In this document: positions 25,201 through 37,228 of the stretch, piece by piece
Numbering within the stretch: the stretch's first letter is position 1
How the letters are laid out: every line of letters starts with the position of its first letter
Source of the DNA: Caenorhabditis elegans
Lineage: Eukaryota; Nematoda; Chromadorea; Rhabditida; Rhabditidae
DNA length: 64,000 bases
Direction of reading: 5' to 3'
Assembly (NCBI RefSeq): GCF_000002985.6
Contig: NC_003280.10
Span: 4,646,501-4,710,500 of the forward strand
Program-made: the position numbers and the translations under genes
The notes under the pieces: generated by a model
The model's input: only the letters and a program-made list of their open reading frames with translations
The model's database searches: none
What the model was told of the DNA's origin: nothing

Positions 25201-25239
25201 GAGTTTTGATTGTTTTGCCGTCTCATCCGCTGTACCCAT
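22218..25239 (-). CDS. Tandem pseudokinase-kinase of the tau-tubulin kinase (CK1) family
   Basis: Seven exons give 758 aa: 25117-25239, 24317-24619, 23703-24264, 23450-23649, 23278-23405, 22513-23228, 22218-22462. There is a basic N-terminus (about 1-85), then a first kinase-like domain (about 95-390) and a second (about 435-690). In the second, the Gly loop GSGGFGDVY, HRDIKPAN and LDFG are intact, as are the TTBK traits YALKTE and GRKDDLETW. In the first, the Gly loop is gone (RKSSKLLDYDVY), the HRD Asp is Asn (HRNISPAS) and DFG is DFR. GRKDDLESW is kept. So one polypeptide carries a dead domain followed by a probably active one. A KKPARKK linker joins them, and the C-terminus is acidic. No stop or splice break separates the domains. 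Nematodes have many TTBK-like genes, often germline expressed. Confidence 0.85.
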
Positions 25240-26585
25240 TTTGAAGTGCAATTTTGCCCCAACTCTCGTTCAGATGGTATGATCGCCAAATTGAAAAATA
25301 AATTTGAAACTGGCCGAGGTGGGAGGATTCCCGTGATTTGTTTTTTTTTGTTCTTCCACGGACAAATTTTTGGGGAAAGGTCGGGTCTTGTTGTCACGTA
25401 GAAAAGTTGTGAATTTAATTTTTTTGTAATTGGAAAATTTTTGAATATTATTTTCTCACATGTTATTTTTTGTATTTTTATTTGAGCATTATACAAGAAT
25501 TTCCCAGTTACAAAAAAAATTTACCTAATTTCAAAAATTGTTGAAATTGGTTAAAAGTTTTTAAATTTAAAAAATTCTATGGATAGTTCCAGAATAACTG
25601 TTTTTTAAGGTAGAGTAGCAAAATTTGTGCTCAAATTTAAAACAAAAACGTACAGTATCGGCCAAAACTCTTCTCGTTTTCAGTTTTTTTATGTGATTGT
25701 GCTTGAGTTGTTCAAACACGCATAACTGAAAAACTATGATATTAGCAAAATATTTTCAACTAAGAAAATGTTGCCAATTACTTGTTTTACATGTTTCCTA
25801 GTATCAAAATTATAAAACTTCATTTCAAAGAATTTTACAGCAGCTGACATCAGGTGGGTCTATTTTTTATAGTGACCCACATCTAGGGATTTTTTTGAAG
25901 CAAAGTTAATCCACAGATTTTTCTACATCGTCCAATTTATTTCTCTGTCACAACCAGGAACATTTATACTTAACATTAAACAAACATAACGTCAGAATCA
26001 AGTGTCTCGTTTTTTCCAGTTTTCCCATGATGCCTATAACCTTTCTTAGGATCTCACTGGCATGTTGCCAAGACGCAGCTGTTTGAATGTTAAAAACGAT
26101 ACAATCTGCCTATTTATTTTCCATGCACACATCGTCACGACATTAGAACATCTGTTTGTCCATTGTTTCCAAATTATGTATCGATTTAATTTCTAATCCC
26201 TCCTCCAAGGGCCCCACACACATTCTCGCTCTAATAATTGCTTACTCATTTTTTTTTTGCAGTGTGACACATTCTCCCCTCTTTACTCCTCTTCGCTCTT
26301 TCCCATGTTCGAGGTCAGCACGCTCGTTTGGTGTCCCAAACGCCTGCGTCTCTCGCACGCGACCGAGTTTTGAATTTAATTCTAAACCGCAGCGCGACCG
26401 CGTCGCTCTAACGAACGGATCTCTCCGTATCTAGTTCAGGGAGTTTTTCTGACATTTGCTTGTTTGTCTCACACCAGTTTCATACGATATTTGAATTGGT
26501 CTCTGGATTTTTTTGAAAATTTTTTTCTTTTACTTTTTTATTTTTTGCTTTGTATTTATATTATAAAAATGTATAAATTTTCAGA
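25240..26585. promoter_or_regulatory. Divergent intergenic region: kinase gene and hmg-11
   Basis: The two genes point away from each other, so both promoters should be here. A hairpin GTGGGTC...GACCCAC occurs near 25853-25883. A CT-rich and CG-rich block at about 26260-26430, containing several CGCTC/CGCG motifs, lies in front of hmg-11. TTTTCAG ends two bases before the hmg-11 ATG and is a plausible trans-splice acceptor. Promoter function is inferred from position. Confidence 0.45.
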
Positions 26586-27101
26586 ATGAGTGGAGAAGTT
26601 GGATCCAACGAATGCCTTGTTTCTACCAATGAAGTTCAAGAAGATTCTCCAGCTGTGACCGAGTCATCAAGTACGTTTTTTTTTGCCTTTTAAATTGTAG
26701 TATTATTCAAGATAATTTCAGTTTTTAGAATCCAATAAATCTGACTAATTCATTAAAAATTATCTTTTTCAGGCGCCAACGGATCTTCACCAGTTCGTCG
26801 CGGACGCGGACGTCCACCAAAGGGAACCAAGGTCCCAAAAGTCAAGCCGGCTCCAAAGCCGTATTCTGGAGCACCACGTGGCCGCCCACGCAAGTCTGAC
26901 CAAGTTGCCAAGTCTCCAGTTGCCAAGTCGCCAGTTGCTTCATCGTCCGCCGATGCTTCTCCAAAGCGTTCTCGTGGAGCACCAAAGAGCTACGCTGAGG
27001 ATGTTGCTGCAACGAAGCCAGCCAAGACTGATGTCGCCACACCGGCTCTTGCTGCTTTGACTGGAGAGAAGAAGGGACGTGGACGCCCAAAGAAGAATTA
27101 G
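26586..27101 (+). CDS. hmg-11: AT-hook HMGA-like chromatin protein
   Basis: Two exons (26586-26670, 26773-27101) give 137 aa. AT-hook cores: RGRGRPPKG at 38-46, RGRPRK at 64-69, and GRGRPKK at 130-136. A degenerate KRSRGAPK lies at 93-100. The rest is low complexity, with KSPVAKSPVA repeats that could be phosphorylation sites. AT-hooks bind the minor groove of AT-rich DNA, so the protein should be nuclear and architectural. The acidic N-terminal exon has no known domain. The symbol is from memory of the C. elegans HMGA-like genes in this region; hmg-12 is the alternative. Confidence 0.85.
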
Positions 27102-27225
27102 ATCCAAGGATCTTCATTAACGGTCTCCTCTTCGTCTCATTTTAAGATACTCCGACCTTTTCACTTTTAATTTCCTGAGCCATTATTTATGTATTTATGA
27201 TTTTTGAACGTCAAGTGAGTGTGAA

Positions 27226-27235
27226 AATAAATAAA
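27226..27235 (+). terminator. Polyadenylation signals of hmg-11
   Basis: Two overlapping AATAAA motifs lie 125-134 bp after the stop codon. Confidence 0.65.
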
Positions 27236-27317
27236 ATTAAATTTTCAATGCAATTCGATCTCAAAGACCTCTTATCAACCAAAATGATTTCGAGCAAGTC
27301 AAAATGAGCAGCTTCAA

Positions 27318-27460
27318 GTGGTGTCAGGCTGTCCCATCGCCCCACTGCACACAAACAGCGGGAAATAGTTCTTCAACTTTTGTGACGTCACAGCGCAATT
27401 TTGAATATGTATTCTCCCGCCTTTCGTGTGCAGTGGAGCGATGTGACAGTCTGACACCAC
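27318..27460. mobile_element. Foldback MITE downstream of hmg-11
   Basis: The ends form an imperfect inverted repeat of about 40 bp: GTGGTGTCAGGCTGTCCCAT on the left, ending ACAGTCTGACACCAC on the right. The middle contains TGACGTCA. Size and layout fit a short non-autonomous DNA transposon. No target duplication was established. Confidence 0.65.
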
Positions 27461-27972
27461 GTGAACGGAGGAATACGGTGCCCCGATTCGAAACGAATAA
27501 AATTTTGTAGCTACCGTAAGGTTATATATTTTTTCTATTTTTTGGTGGGGTTTGCCAGGCGTAAAGACAAATCAACTAATTATTTTCACTCGAATTTGGA
27601 ACTAACAATTTATGTAGATTTTCCAAATTTTGAAAGCTTCCATAACCACCGAGTGCAAGCAGAAACAGTGTATTTTCAGTCATACCTTTTATGAAACATT
27701 TTGAGATTGAATGGAACTGACCATTATATATATTTCTGCGTTTTTTTGAAATTTTCATTTTTCGGTGAGGTTTGCCGGGTATAAAAACTAATCAACTAAT
27801 TATTATCACTTGAATTTCAGAAATTATCAAAAACTTAATGGGTGTGTCCATCAGCAAATTTCATAATCTCTTTTGTAGCCGAACTTATGTTATCAGTTCT
27901 TCCGTACTTTCCCGATGCCATTATTTAAACTAATCAGTCGCTGATAGTTTGCTAGTTTACTCAATTTGTGAA

Positions 27973-29748
27973 ATGCACTTTTCCTTCATTTTCCTGGTAC
28001 TGGTGTACCTGACATTTGCCTTTGGTGACTCTTTGATCTGTAACAACGGATTTACTGTAGTAAACTCTAACAAGTGCTTGAAGCTGTTTAGCTCAGCGGT
28101 GAAGCACCGGACAGCTGAAGCCAACTGCGCATCTTATGGAGGAACTCTAGTGAATATTAGAAATTCTATTGTGAGTTGATTTACTAAAATCATACTTTTT
28201 TTGTGACCAAATTAAAAAAAATCTCTCGATATCCAGGATAACCGAGCAGTCACCCAGTTTGTTGGAAATATTGGCTTGAGCTTCTGGATTGGTGTCTACT
28301 GCCTGGAATCCAATAATCCATCTTCTTGCTATTTTGATGATGACCTAGGAACTGATACCGCTTTCAACAATTTTGCAAAAGGATTTCCAAATACCGATAT
28401 TGGAGGATGTGTCTACAGTGCAACTAGTGGGTCTTTGGCTGGACAATGGATTAGTTCAGAGTGTGATAATGTGGAAATGGCATATGTTTGTGAAATTCCG
28501 ATGACAAGAGCAGGTAATTGTGACTTCATAGTAAAAATTATTTTAAGCAACAATAAATTTGATTTAGTTTCGAAATTTTGATAAGACAGAAACGTGACTT
28601 CTTGGAAGAGTACAAGAGTTTATTGAGAACTTATTGGGCTTCAGGAGTTGATCACAAACTGTCAATTGTGCTCAAAAAGTGAGACCGACCCTTTTCTATA
28701 TTTTAGTAACACTTTTAGTACCTGATTCCGATAAGGATATATCTAATTATGAAATGTGTTTCTAAGAAGACCCACATTTGGCCACGGACTTGTTCCAATC
28801 GGTCATCTTAAATTGTTTCTTCCTCCCCCACTATTCAATCGTTTGTTTTATATTTTGATTTTTGTCTGTAATTGATTGCTTTTTTTGAAATTTTGAATGG
28901 TTGAGAAGAAATAAACAAATATAATATAAAAAAGATAAACCACCTCTCTACTTCTCATTTAATCTTCCAGAATTTCAGATTCCTGCGCTCACAATTACAA
29001 TGGCTACTGCTACATAATGTCTCATGAAAACTCGACATCTCCCATCCTTTCATTCAATGATGCCTACAAATCCTGTCAAGACAACTGTGCAAACCTGGTC
29101 TCTATTCACTCGAGAAGAGAGCTCAGCTACATTCAAGGAATCTACAGCCCATTCAATATATCGAGTGTTACAATTGGCGGTCTATCAACGGCTCCCATGG
29201 CTCCATATTGGTCTGATCTTAGCCACTGAGACTTTGCTCACATAAACCCTCGTACTGGAACCACTGGAAACTGCTTTCAAATGGCAGTTAAAACTGATTT
29301 AACTTGGTCAAAATCTGATTGTGCAGCGACTCAGTATTTCCTGTGTAAACGTCCAACTGGTATAACCTGTGGACCACCAACGCCAGCCCCTCCTGTGATT
29401 ATCACACCAGCGCCAACGAATCCATCAGGATGTAACTCAACTGCTCTTTTTGATGCCGGAACAATTACTTCGCCCAATTATCCTAGTACTTTTCCAATCC
29501 CCTCATATTGTGTTTATAAGTTGACAACTCTTGGTGCATACCGTATTGGCATATATTTCTCGGATCTCTCCATGTCCCAAAATTCATACGTTCTAGTGTA
29601 TGACTCAAATGGATCACTGATTGTTTCTCTGACGCGATCTTCATCGTTGGGAAACTATTACAGCAGCTCCAACACAATGACTGTCTCTTTCACAAGTGGG
29701 AATTATAATGGATATCGTGGATTTTCAGCAAAATTTTTATCCTTCTAA
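27973..29748 (+). pseudogene. C-type lectin / CUB secreted protein gene with in-frame stop
   Basis: Exons are 27973-28170, 28237-28513 and 28979-29748. A signal peptide (MHFSFIFLVLVYLTFAFG) leads a complete first C-type lectin domain (CNNGF...CLKLF...FWIGVYC...CVYS...YVCEIP). The second lectin domain starts DSCAHNYNGYCY. It is interrupted by TGA at 29227-29229, after PYWSDLSH, where worm homologues have Trp (W-D-F/Y). The same frame then continues without a break (DFAHINP...TGNCFQM...YFLCKRP) through a Pro/Thr linker into an intact CUB domain (CNSTALFDAGTITSPNYP), ending at 29748. Layout CTLD-CTLD-CUB is a common C. elegans clec type. I found no splice choice that skips the stop and keeps frame. 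It is either a pseudogene, a truncated single-lectin protein, or a strain difference. Confidence 0.75.
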
Positions 29749-31717
29749 CTAAAAAATCATAAAATAATAAATCATTGGAATTATTTTTAAGAGTTTTCCA
29801 CAAAGAAGCTTCAGAGTTTTGAAAAAAAAAGTCACGAGAATCGTATCTTTTTGATCCGCAATCATATTGGACCAACAAGTAGGTACCCAGACTCATTGAC
29901 TCATCTTCACGAGTGCACAAGCAGCTGACTACCAATCACTTGTCACCGTAAATTCTCGTTCTCTAAACTTCTGGTCTATGATTGCATCGGCTATGATCAT
30001 GATCAACATCAAGTTTACAAGTTATTATATTATTTACTAATGTGTTTTTTGGATTTTTGGCTTTAGAAAATAACAATTTTGAGCACTTGTGGGTATTTTG
30101 CTCTGCATCAAAAAAACCTTTAAACCGATCTTTAGTTGGAAAAATTGATTTGAAATATTTAAAAATGAGTCGACAGAATTTTGTGACTTTGGGGGCTGAA
30201 ATTTCGAATTTTTGAAAGAAAATAAAATGAGAAAGTGATAAAAATAATTAACCCAAAAATTCCCGCGGACATCAATTCCAAGTTAGTTCACACCAAATTG
30301 GTAATCGTTGACAAGCATTTTTACGAAATGAGCCAATATTTGTTATTAAAATTTAGTTACAGAGTCTAGAAAAAACATTTGCTTTAATTTCAGTTGGAAC
30401 AGTTTTAAAAAATGCTCAAAAATTGTCTGAAAGTCGGAAGTTACAGGAAAAAATGTCGCATTATTTGTCAATTTTTTCCATCAATTTTCAACTTTCAAAC
30501 TATACGTGAGCGTTTTTCAAAATTTTCAACTGAAGTTAAAGCTATCAAATGTTTTTTAATGCTCTATCAATAAATTAAAATGAAATAGTCCAATTTCAAT
30601 TCATTTTTTCAAATTCAAATTTCTTATTGAAATCTTATTCACTTTTTCTCGAATTCCCCAATAACTGGTTTTTATCAGAAATCAAGAATGATATCACTTT
30701 CAATTGACAAATGAGACAATTGACGACGGCAGAAATTGTGAGGTCATTGGTTTTTGGCAGGAAATCTAATTTTTAACAAATAAAATTCTATAGTCTATTG
30801 TTACAGAGAACACATTAACTAGTATTCGAGTAGTTTGGACCCATTGATAAACAATATTGATAAGGTTTTCGCGATCTGTTCATTTTGCATGTAGATATTG
30901 TCTTGATATTTACTAGGTTTATATAATGCGATTTTCAAACATTTGTGAAAATATTTTTCTTTAATCCTTTAACCATGATCCGTTTGCTAAAAAATAGCTG
31001 TGAACCTCAGCAATTGACCATGTTTTTCCGTAGTTTTTTGAAACTTCACCAACGTCACGAATTGTTTGTTTTTGTAGGAGTCTTGGCCATTTGAACATAT
31101 TGGTTAGCGGAATAACACAAAAAACAGATAAATTATCTAATCTTGTATTTAGGTGGAGTGCTTTGTTTTGAAAACCTATCCGCCAACGTTTTTTTTTTAA
31201 ATTTCTATTTCACTTGCATTCAATGATATCCTATTCAAATAAAAACATTTTACACCAAAAATTAAACTGATGCAGTAGCATTTCTCTGAAATCTTTAGAT
31301 CAGAAAATGGTTTGTCAAAAATTATACCATTTTTCTAGATTGTATGACTTGGGCAACCAGCTATCCACCCCCATCTAAAAATTTGCATTAATTAGCATGT
31401 ATTTTTCCTCTCGTTCACAAAATCTGAATCGATTTCCTAGCGGGTCTAGTTTTATGTGTGCTAATAATTTTTGATCTACACATAAATTCGTTTTGATTTT
31501 TTGACCTTTTCTTCTTTTTCATTTTATGTTATTTGCCATAGAAAGTAAATTTGAAAATATTTTATCAAACCGAACATCAACCCTGCCTTTGACCGACGTT
31601 ATTTTAAATTGTAGCCTAAAAAACCAGATTTCCAAATATTTTTTCTCCCTTCGCGTTTCTCTATTTTCCATCTCAATTTTCTGGATCAATGATTTTTTTC
31701 AAGTTCCGAATTTTCAG
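29749..31717. other. Gene-free AT-rich stretch
   Basis: Two kilobases without a supported gene or a clear repeat. A trans-splice-like TTTTCAG abuts the next start codon at 31718. Confidence 0.5.
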
Positions 31718-33028
31718 ATGCGGTTAAGTATCCAAACCATTCTCTCAATAATTATTGTCACGTTATCATCTGGAATAAACTCATCAAAATGTCGGGATGG
31801 AGTGCATAATGTCATTACAGTGGATTCATATGGAAACGGTTAGTTTTTGAAAAGTTTTTACAGTCATTATTTCATCTGAAAAAAATTGAAATTTCAGAAA
31901 CTCTCCCAGTGGAAATTCGAAATATCCGAATCCATGTCTACGATCATGATATGAAGCCGTCGTGTTACAAGCGAAAAGTGAATGTGGTGATGCCAGGATG
32001 GTTTGTGATCAAGAGTGGAGAAGTAGATACATCTCGAGATTTCGATGTTGTCAAAGACGGAGCAGTGTCTGTCAGTGTCGCGTTGGATGGTGATCATATT
32101 TGTTTGAACGGACATTCAGATATGTTCATTGTTCCCGAGTCGTTGTGGTTGGTTTTTGCTTTTTTCTTTTGCTTAGATGAACACTTGAATCAGGGGTGGG
32201 CGGCAAACAATTTTTCGGCAAATCGGCAAATTTTTCCGATTTGCCTAAATTGTTGGATAAACGGCAATAGCCGAAAACTTTCGACTAATTGTGGTTTTGT
32301 ACTTTTTTTGGAAAATTCAGAATTTCAATTTTAATCGACAACATTGCACGCATCCTGAAATGAAACGTACTTTGAAAATTAAGCAAATTCTATCAAAATA
32401 TCGAGAAAAACGGCCAAAAACGGCAAATGCTGCCCACCCCTGGTTTGAATGACATCCTGAATGCAATTGCAATTTTCTGGAAATATTATAGTTGACAACT
32501 TTTTATACACTTCTGCCAGAAAATTGTCTTTGCAAATTTTTTCCTATTTACAGCATCTCGGAAAGTTTTTGACCCAATTTTTGGTACTATTTATTTACAG
32601 TACTAAAAAATTCCTAATTCTGTCTAATTTTTTTAAACATTTCAGCAACTTCGAGATGAGCTCATTTTTCCCGGTGGATATTTGTAAAACACTTCAACAA
32701 AAAGGACTTCATACATTGAAAGAGCTCGAGGTATTTTGGTTCTGATCGTATATTTAGGTTATTAATTTAACAATTTCAGACAAAAAATGCATTCAATGCC
32801 ACGTTGGAACTTCCTGCGTCTCCAAGCTTCTTAGGAATCTCATTGTTAGATGTGATGAAGGTTAGCTCTAGATTTTTGGCGAGTCTTCCCAAATTGAACT
32901 TTTTGCAGGGCAACTATCGAATCAAAATCTCTATCGCATCCGAGGGCAAGAAAATCGTTGAATTTGCCCTTCCAACGGGTTACACAGATCTCAAAATGGG
33001 GCTCAATGAGAAAGACGACGAAGATTAA
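31718..33028 (+). CDS. Secreted protein of unknown family
   Basis: Five exons give 218 aa: 31718-31838, 31898-32147, 32646-32730, 32780-32860, 32909-33028. The ATG directly follows TTTTCAG, suggesting trans-splicing. A signal peptide covers about residues 1-20. The mature part is beta-rich, with six Cys (after SSK, in KPSCYK, DHICLN, SLCNFE and PVDICK). It ends in GNYRIKISI...KKIVEFALP, and the C-terminus is acidic (EKDDED). The pattern of strands and cysteines faintly recalls ML-domain (NPC2/GM2-activator-like) lipid carriers, but I cannot support that firmly. Intron 2 hosts a hAT-like MITE. Confidence 0.7.
32191..32442. mobile_element. hAT-like MITE in intron 2 of the secreted-protein gene
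   Basis: The element begins CAGGGGTGGGCGGCAAA and ends with the complement (TGCCCACCCCTG). Flanks are ACTTGAAT on the left and GTTTGAAT on the right, an imperfect 8-bp target duplication, as expected for hAT transposons. The 250-bp inside repeats CGGCAAAT in both orientations and codes for nothing. Confidence 0.75.
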
Positions 33029-33249
33029 AGCTCAAGCTTGCATAAAAACTAATTTTCCTGTCAAAAATGCATATTCATATTTTACTAGCAACCATTGTTT
33101 TCGGGTATGTCTGTGAATAAAAGTGTAATCTTCCCTGGTTGTGAGATTTAAGCTTGAATTTTTTTAAATAACAAATTTATTGACTAGAAGAAAAATATAT
33201 ATTTACATTTAAAAAATAACCAAACCAGACTTTACAAAAACTCGAATAA

Positions 33250-34822
33250 TCATTTTCCATACATCTGATTCATCATCATCATGTTTGGTGGCATTCCATT
33301 TGGCAGGCACCTTCCAAATTGACAGATCATTCCCATTGGACAAGATATTAGGTTGTGGCAAGCTGAAATATTTTTAAAAATTTGAAATGGTTCTTTGGGG
33401 TTCTTGGTCAGGTTAGATCAAGTCTAGAGGCGTGATATACCTCAATAACTCAAACTTTCTAGTTGAAAAACCTTTAACAACTTACCAAATGTTGTAGACA
33501 TCGGATTTTGCACACAAATTCCACCGATACAATATTGACCCACTGGACACGTGGCACCGGTCATACAAGCTGGAATAATCAAATCAATTAAAATGAATTT
33601 CCTTCTACTCCAAACATACTGGTTTCCGATGGCATTACTTGACTTCCTTGAAAAGCGACATTACTCTTGCTGCAGTACCCGTTTACGCAGATTTGACCGT
33701 TGAAGCATTGTTGAACGAGCGAGCAAGGTTGCATTCCGCCAACAGTTGACGGAATAGGACCAGCAGCTAATGGAGCATTTGCAGCGTTTGCTCCATATGG
33801 GGTGACTCCAGTTGCAACGTTTCCGCCTACGGAGATACCTGGAAAAATGGGGGTTTAATGGTGGATGTCGTATGTGAAAACAAGTACATAACGTTGTAAA
33901 TCTACCCACCCCAGTTAGTTTCCTGTAGTTTCTTTTTTTGGAATTTACTTTAAATACACTTATGATAGTCCAAAACCAAATATCATATTAAAATATTCCA
34001 AAAATTTTTAGATTTCAAATCGTTTTGGTAAATTGCAAAATTCTTTGGTAAATTGTTTTGGTAGACGCCGAATTTCCTGTATAAATCTGGAATTTTTTGA
34101 GTAAATTCGTGTATTGCTGCAGAAAAAACCATTTATATTTTTGTCGATTTCCAAAATGGAAACAGGCAAAAACTGAAAATTTTGATTTCAAGTAAAAACA
34201 ATTTAAAAATATTTGTTTGAAAACTTTGTAACTTCAGCAATGAACTAGCTCTATTCCATCAAAGTACGTTCAAAAATAACTTTTCAAAAAAAAAGTCCAA
34301 CTTCCCAACCTCTACTAGCAGCTCCAAATCCTCCACCATATCCTCCCATCCCACCAAGCCCTGCTCCACCACCATAAAGAGCTGCTGCCGATGTCAAAGC
34401 TCCAAGACCTCCACCCATCATTCCCATTCCTGCAGGACCACCGTAGCCCAGAGCTCGAGATCCCATCATCGACGTGGTTCCACTTGAGAGACAGTTTCCA
34501 TTCCAACAGTATTGACCGAATGGGCAAGATATGTATCTAAAAGTTTGGTTGGGTTAGAATTGAAATCCAAGTTTTTGGAAAGAAAACCTGCACATGTCAT
34601 TATCGTTGTATCCGCCAAGGGCTCCATAGAGAGAACTTCCCAAGAATTGTAGATTTGTTAATCTGAAATTTATGAATCTTTTTAAAAATGAACAATGAGA
34701 AGTGTCATAGATAAATTATTTGGAAAAAAGTTTGATCAAAATTGCATACTTTAATTTAAAAGAACCTACCTGATAAAGCTTGTAACTGTCAAAAATTGAA
34801 AAACATTTTTCAATATTGGCAT
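33250..34822 (-). CDS. Cysteine-rich protein with four CxxGxxC-type modules and a Gly-rich insert
   Basis: Six exons give 256 aa: 34770-34822, 34588-34662, 34310-34536, 33620-33838, 33486-33569, 33250-33362. Four short six-Cys-like modules share the pattern C...CP-x-G-Q-x-C-x-x-G-x-C: [71 protein letters not shown]. Between the first and second is a Gly/Met/Ala-rich tract (about residues 60-115). The modules resemble nematode EB/ET-like disulphide modules of secreted proteins. The N-terminus is hydrophobic ([12 protein letters not shown]) but short, so the signal peptide is uncertain and an earlier exon could be missing. Function is unknown. Confidence 0.75.
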
Positions 34823-35263
34823 CCTTTCTTGAAATGTGTTTTTCTTGCTTCTCAATTAACTGACCAAATCTTGAGACCACGAGAGGTTCGAAAATAATTA
34901 CACCTCTTGAGAAAACGAAACCACAAAAAACACCAAATTTGTCGAAAATTATGGAGAAGAATTACGTAACCTCAACAAGAGAAACTTGTTGACAAGTGAG
35001 TAGTCGGAAAAGAGACAGAAAGTAACAGAATGACAGGCGAGAGCAATTATGTGACGAATCCGGTTAGGTTGTGGGAAGAGAATGAACAGGTGATGAACCG
35101 TAAATTGGGAAGAGATTCTCGGTGAAGTGTATCGAGAGTCATCCGACAGGATTTAGTAGATTTTCGGAGCTAATTTAGTTTTCATATTTCAAGTAAAAAT
35201 TGATTCTGAAAAGTCTTTATTCCCAAAAAGTAAATAAAAATGATTAGATAACATTTTATAATT

Positions 35264-37228
35264 TCACGCCCACGCTTTGCTCAATTGACTAAAATATTCT
35301 TCAGTATCCACATCAGTAGTTTTTGATCCTTTTATAACATCAACAATGGCAGATGACTTTGAAGTTTTAGGACACGAATGCCTAATATTCCCAAAGAATT
35401 TTCTCCTCCACACCGGCTCCAATGCGACTGTCAACGGGACTATTGCCACGGTGTTTCTGGAAAAAAGGTATGTAAAATCTGTGTGAAACAGAAAAAATTA
35501 TACAGGGCATGATAGGCACGCTCTTGTGCCTTTTTCCTGTTAACTACTTATGAGTAGTGAAAGATTTTGTTTAAATAATCTTATAATAATGAAAAATTGT
35601 CAAACATCATCAAATTAAAACACTTTCTAGCTTTTTGAAATTTTTCAGCCAACGCTATGATAAATTGCCAAATTTACAAAACATTTTGGGTTTTTGAAAA
35701 ACTTTGTCTACAATTTTTTTTCAGAGCTTCAGTGATGAAGTCACGGGAAAAGCTAGAGAACTCACCCCGCGTTAACCCAATCTATAGCATAGTATAAAAA
35801 TATTTCATATTCTTGAAAGAAGTTATAATATTGCAGAACAAATATTGTGCACTCGAAAAGCAACGCCATTGTTATTACAATGACGGCAAGCCTTGTAAAC
35901 TGAAACGAAAATCTTTTTTTCATAGATTTCCTCGATCCTCAACTTACTTCTAACCCCCTTGCATTTTCTCTTGCCTGAAATCTAGCCTGTAGTGTGTACT
36001 TTGACTGGGTCATAATTGAATTATCGTGGATTCGATGAACACGAATATTCCAGTACCAAATATAACCGAATAACTAAAAAAATGTTGCGTTAAAATTAAT
36101 AGATAGTGAAAACATACTCCAAAGTTAACAATTAGAAGAAGAATTCCGGTGAGAAGCCAAATGTAAACACTTAACCATAGGTTCCAGGCTGAATATGCAA
36201 CTAAGGCAGTGAAGGTTTGTATGAATACTATTGCAAATATGTAGACTCCGGGGCGATCTTTTTTTTCGTAATCACTGGAATTATTAAGCTGTTGACCAAT
36301 TCGTTAGATTTTTAAAAATATTTGGAAAAAAAATGTACATATGTACTACATCGCAACACAGATGAATTATTAATTAGTGAAAAAATCCGACATCCCATAA
36401 ACTAGAAAAACCAAACCAACTTTATCCAGTAAGTTGCCAAACTCCGTTCAAATGTGATTCCAATCATGCAAGTTACTGAAAATGCCATATAATGTGTTAA
36501 CATGACTGATCCGATGAAGAGATATGGAACATCCCACAATGTTTTTTCAATGATTATCATTTCTGATGTCGTGTTTGTCGTGAATTCGGAATAAATTTTC
36601 GTGTGGTCTGGAATATGCAAGTTTCGGCGTTTTGCAGGCTTTAAACTACACTGAAGAACTTGGCCTCACCTGTTTTTTGAATTTGTCATTTGTTCTCTAA
36701 AGTGAAGTTCACGGTACTGGATAAATATTTAAACTTAAAATTTAAAGGTTTTTATTTTGGTTCATTGAAAAAAGGAAATTTGGATCCGGGGAGCAGGGTT
36801 ATTTTCAGGTAGGCACAAAATGCCTGTCTTCAAAGCTATCTGCCTGGGTAGGCAGGCAGAGATAAGCCAGGCACATTGTGTTATATGCCTGCCCACCAGT
36901 TAAATATTTGTTATCAAAATTCAGTTGAATTACCATTTCCTGGTAGCAAAATCCATCCTTTTTGATAAGGCATTATCAACAATCTTCCAATCACATTTTC
37001 AAAAAATTGTAACAATATAGTGCATAAAATATAATTCAAATTTCGATTGAAAACTCGAGTTTCACTGATCACCATACATCCTCGAATAGTTAGTATTATT
37101 CCAAGCATGAAGCATAACATTTCCACGGTTAACATTAAAATTGCAAAAGGTCCCATGTCTCTTTTATAGTTCATTAGAAAAATTGGAAAGAAATAGGTTT
37201 CAGTGGAGTTATTGACAAGAAAGATCAT
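35264..37228 (-). CDS. Serpentine chemoreceptor, class epsilon (SRE)
   Basis: Six exons give 363 aa: 36934-37228, 36421-36607, 36118-36274, 35948-36073, 35766-35899, 35264-35456. Seven hydrophobic segments are visible. SRE-family features are the N-terminal NNST...FFPIF, the GRLLIMPYQKGW segment, the ITFERSLATYWI motif at the end of TM3, DYEKKDRPGV, and FQARENARGLE before TM6. The C-terminus EYFSQLSKAWA is diagnostic. Such receptors act in chemosensory neurons; the ligand is unknown. A related gene runs in the opposite direction from 40741. Intron positions correspond between the two, so this is an inverted paralogue pair. Confidence 0.9.

Noticed and set aside
26156-26434. Open frame in front of hmg-11
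   Set aside because: Pyrimidine-rich promoter or leader sequence. It has no domain and no splice partner, and it ends before the true start.
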